Origin: an uncultured Eubacteriales bacterium
GTDB taxonomy: Bacteria; Bacillota; Clostridia; Oscillospirales; CAG-272
Reading direction: 5' to 3'
Assembly: GCA_934393265.1 (NCBI GenBank)
Contig: CAKRQL010000024.1
Coordinates: forward strand, 118,304-182,303
DNA: 64,000 nucleotides
Part shown: positions 62,307 through 64,000 of the stretch, in pieces
How positions within the stretch are numbered: the first letter of the stretch is position 1
How the letters are laid out: each line of letters starts with the position of its first letter
Program-made: the position numbers and the translations under genes
The notes under the pieces: model-generated
The model's database searches: none
What the model saw: the letters and a program-made list of their open reading frames with translations, nothing else
Told to the model about the DNA's origin: nothing

Positions 62307-63635
62307 TTAACCGACTGCAATAGTATCCGTCGGCAGCCTTGCCGCTTGCTTTTTATTTGCGCCGAAAGCGGCATATATTAACGTTAATCCGCCGACGCGC
62401 CCGAAAAACATAGATAAAATCAGAATCAATTTGGATGCAATTCCGAGCGTCGGGGTAATTCCGAGAGTAAGTCCTACCGTGCCGACGGCGGAAGCCGTTT
62501 CGTAAAGGCAGGTCGTAATAGGCAGATCTTCAATCGCGCTTATAGCCATCCCGCCAAATAAAAACAGGGTCATGTACATCATAAATATCGCCGAAGCGGT
62601 CTTGACAGTCTCATCATCTATGCGCCGTTTCATAAGCTCCGCATTGTCTTTCTTTCTGAATACGGAAAATGCGGAAGAGAATAAAACCGCAATCGTCGTC
62701 GTCTTCATACCGCCTGCGGTCGAGCCGGGAGAACCGCCTATCAGCATAAGAATAATCATAAGGTACAATCCCGTATCGCTGATCGCCGTAAGGTTTACAG
62801 TATTAAAACCCGCCGTTCTCGGTGTCACCGATTGAAACAAAGACGCAAGTATTCGCTCGCCGACCGGCAAATCTCCAAGCTCGAAAAAGAAGAAGTATAT
62901 TGCGGGCAAAACAATAAGCACGGCGGTTACAAGCAATACGAGCTTGCTTTGCGTGCGGTATTCTCTTATTCGCCACTTGTGCTTGCAAACGTCTTCCCAT
63001 ACCAGAAAACCGATGCCGCCGATAATAATAAGCAGCATAATCGTAATATTGATGACGGGTTGCGCGGAATAGTGCGTGACAGAAGTAAATTCTCCGCTTT
63101 TTGTTCCCATTATATCGAACCCAGCGTTGCAGAATGCGGATATTGAATGAAAGACAGCAAGCCAGATACCCTCTGCGCCGTAATCAATACAAAACACGGG
63201 CATCATAACCAGCGCGCCTATAAGCTCAATCAGAAATATACCCCTGATTATAAATCCTGTCAGGCGGACTATACCGCTTACATTTGGCGCAGAAATTGCA
63301 TTTTTCATCGTTTCGCGGCTGAACAGCCCGATTTTTTTACCCGAAATAACGGCAAGAGATACGGCAATGGTGACGACTCCCATACCGCCGATTTGGATAA
63401 GCGATAATATAACGAATTGCCCGAATATCGTCCAGTGCGTTGCCGTATCGAATACGATAAGTCCCGTTACGCATACTGCGGACGTCGAGGTAAAGAGGGC
63501 GTCGATAAATGACGTCCATTCGTGAGCCTTTGAAGAAACCGGCAGAGCCAGTAAAAATGCGCCGAGCAGAATAACTCCCGCAAATCCCAATAGTATTATC
63601 TGAAAGGAGGATAATTTCCTTTTTAGTATTCCCAT
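62307..63635 (-). CDS. Potassium transporter TrkH/KtrB
   Basis: 442 residues. The four filter loops are visible: TSAVCVTGLIVF, SAFCNAGFDIM, TPRTAGFNTV and ASAVGTVGLTLG. The length is that of the KtrB-type (short) class. With the downstream trkA it forms a complete potassium importer, coordinated with the kdpD remnant nearby. The ribosome binding site is weak (GAGGC). The promoter at 63771-63800 leaves a ~130-base leader with no recognised switch. Confidence 0.92.
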   Translation of the reverse strand: MGILKRKLSSFQIILLGFAGVILLGAFLLALPVSSKAHEWTSFIDALFTSTSAVCVTGLIVFDTATHWTIFGQFVILSLIQIGGMGVVTIAVSLAVISGKKIGLFSRETMKNAISAPNVSGIVRLTGFIIRGIFLIELIGALVMMPVFCIDYGAEGIWLAVFHSISAFCNAGFDIMGTKSGEFTSVTHYSAQPVINITIMLLIIIGGIGFLVWEDVCKHKWRIREYRTQSKLVLLVTAVLIVLPAIYFFFFELGDLPVGERILASLFQSVTPRTAGFNTVNLTAISDTGLYLMIILMLIGGSPGSTAGGMKTTTIAVLFSSAFSVFRKKDNAELMKRRIDDETVKTASAIFMMYMTLFLFGGMAISAIEDLPITTCLYETASAVGTVGLTLGITPTLGIASKLILILSMFFGRVGGLTLIYAAFGANKKQAARLPTDTIAVG

Positions 63636-63770
63636 GCAAAAGCCTCGATTCCGTTTATCGGTAACAGCATATCATTTTCTTTATAAAGATAGCGTTAGGG
63701 TTATTGTGAAATGTATTAAGATTGTATAAAGACTACGATGAATTATCCGATAAATCCTTTTACGTCATAT

Positions 63771-63800
63771 ATTATAACATGATTTTGGAGAATTTTTCAA
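63771..63800 (-). promoter_or_regulatory. Promoter of trkH-trkA
   Basis: TTGAAA (63795-63800) and TATAAT (63771-63776) on the minus strand are 18 bases apart. The leader between it and trkH (63636-63770) is AT-rich; I recognise no switch or operator in it. Confidence 0.65.
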
Positions 63801-63876
63801 GGGACTTTTTGCGAATCGGTCATAAAAGGCGCTGTTGCCCGGCTCCCCGCCCTACGGAATATACGATTTTCTGCGC

Positions 63877-63903
63877 AAAAAGGCGGCGGATTTCTCCGCC
63901 GCC
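63877..63903 (-). terminator. Terminator of the gene at the right edge
   Basis: GGCGGCGGA / TCCGCCGCC (9 bp, 4-base loop) followed by TTTTT on the minus strand. Confidence 0.85.
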
Positions 63904-63937
63904 TCAGTCTTTTTATTGGGTCAGTGTGCCGTTTGCC

Positions 63938-64000
63938 TTATGCTCTTTTCTTCTTTATGATTACAAAGGCAACCGCGCCGCCGACGATTATCACGCCGAC
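63938..64000 (-). CDS. C-terminal end of a membrane-anchored surface protein (truncated by window)
   Basis: Only the last 20 residues are visible: VGVIIVGGAVAFVIIKKKRA, a membrane helix and a basic end. This is like the anchor of the nuclease at 28551-31394 (IIKKHRG), so a surface protein with a membrane anchor is likely. A terminator follows. Confidence 0.6.
   Translation of the reverse strand, partial: VGVIIVGGAVAFVIIKKKRA

Noticed and set aside
1..64000. tRNA, rRNA, prophage or transposase genes
   Set aside because: I looked for T-loop-like motifs, integrase and transposase signatures on both strands and found none that held up.

Overview
The window looks like a chromosomal segment of a Gram-positive, anaerobic, probably spore-forming member of class Clostridia (Bacillota). 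Supporting evidence: a Rex redox repressor, a DnaD-domain protein next to a DnaI/DnaC-type helicase loader, an AddA-type nuclease, a CotF-like coat protein, an oxygen-sensitive class III ribonucleotide reductase (nrdD), many lipoproteins with SPII lipoboxes, and strong AGGAGG ribosome binding sites with some TTG starts. Most of the segment is GC-rich. I cannot place it below class from sequence alone; no tRNA, rRNA or CRISPR was seen.

Layout. 1-5.4 kb: 3' end of addA, alaS with its own promoter and terminator, a trigger-factor/FKBP-like lipoprotein and rnhA. 5.4-7.8 kb: a second large foldase-like lipoprotein. 7.8-16.1 kb: a structured intergenic repeat region, then a five-gene minus-strand operon for a GldA/GldF/GldG-like ABC system (ATPase, six-helix permease, two GldG-like proteins and a DUF4340-like protein). 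16.2-20.6 kb: tetR, dus and nrdD; nrdD has two candidate NrdR boxes at its promoter. 20.8-23.5 kb: ribF-prmA-rsmE. 23.6-28.5 kb: a CdaR/PucR-type regulator, an S41 protease, greA and lysS. 28.5-40.9 kb: accessory surface region: a membrane-anchored endonuclease I with Ig-like repeats, a 76-residue protein, a 12-repeat FN3-like lipoprotein and four overlapping lipoprotein genes with InlB-B-like modules. 41-46.3 kb: a CrtI-like oxidoreductase, pepT, a DUF308-like membrane protein, a CotF-like protein and manA. 46.6-57.1 kb: a dense plus-strand housekeeping run: DUF1385 protein, prmC, ddl, murI, rbfA, galU, rimI, tsaD, rex, dnaD-like, dnaC-like. 57.2-60.15 kb: a Ca2+/Mn2+-type P-type ATPase behind a probable yybP-ykoY (Mn2+) riboswitch. 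60.17-63.8 kb: a visibly AT-richer block with a kdpD remnant, a paired chromate-type transporter and a trkH-trkA potassium system, probably acquired. The right edge cuts the 3' end of another membrane-anchored protein.

How it fits together. The housekeeping clusters cover translation (alaS, lysS, prmA, prmC, rsmE, rbfA, rimI, tsaD, dus), wall synthesis (ddl, murI) and replication start (dnaD/dnaC-like). The less conserved part is the cell-surface repertoire: about eight exported or anchored proteins and the Gld-like ABC operon, none with an assigned substrate. The best candidates for new biology are the Gld-like operon with duplicated GldG subunits, the four-lipoprotein operon, and the RNA-level control elements (Mn2+ riboswitch, nrdD leader, and a hairpin that hides the cotF-like ribosome binding site).
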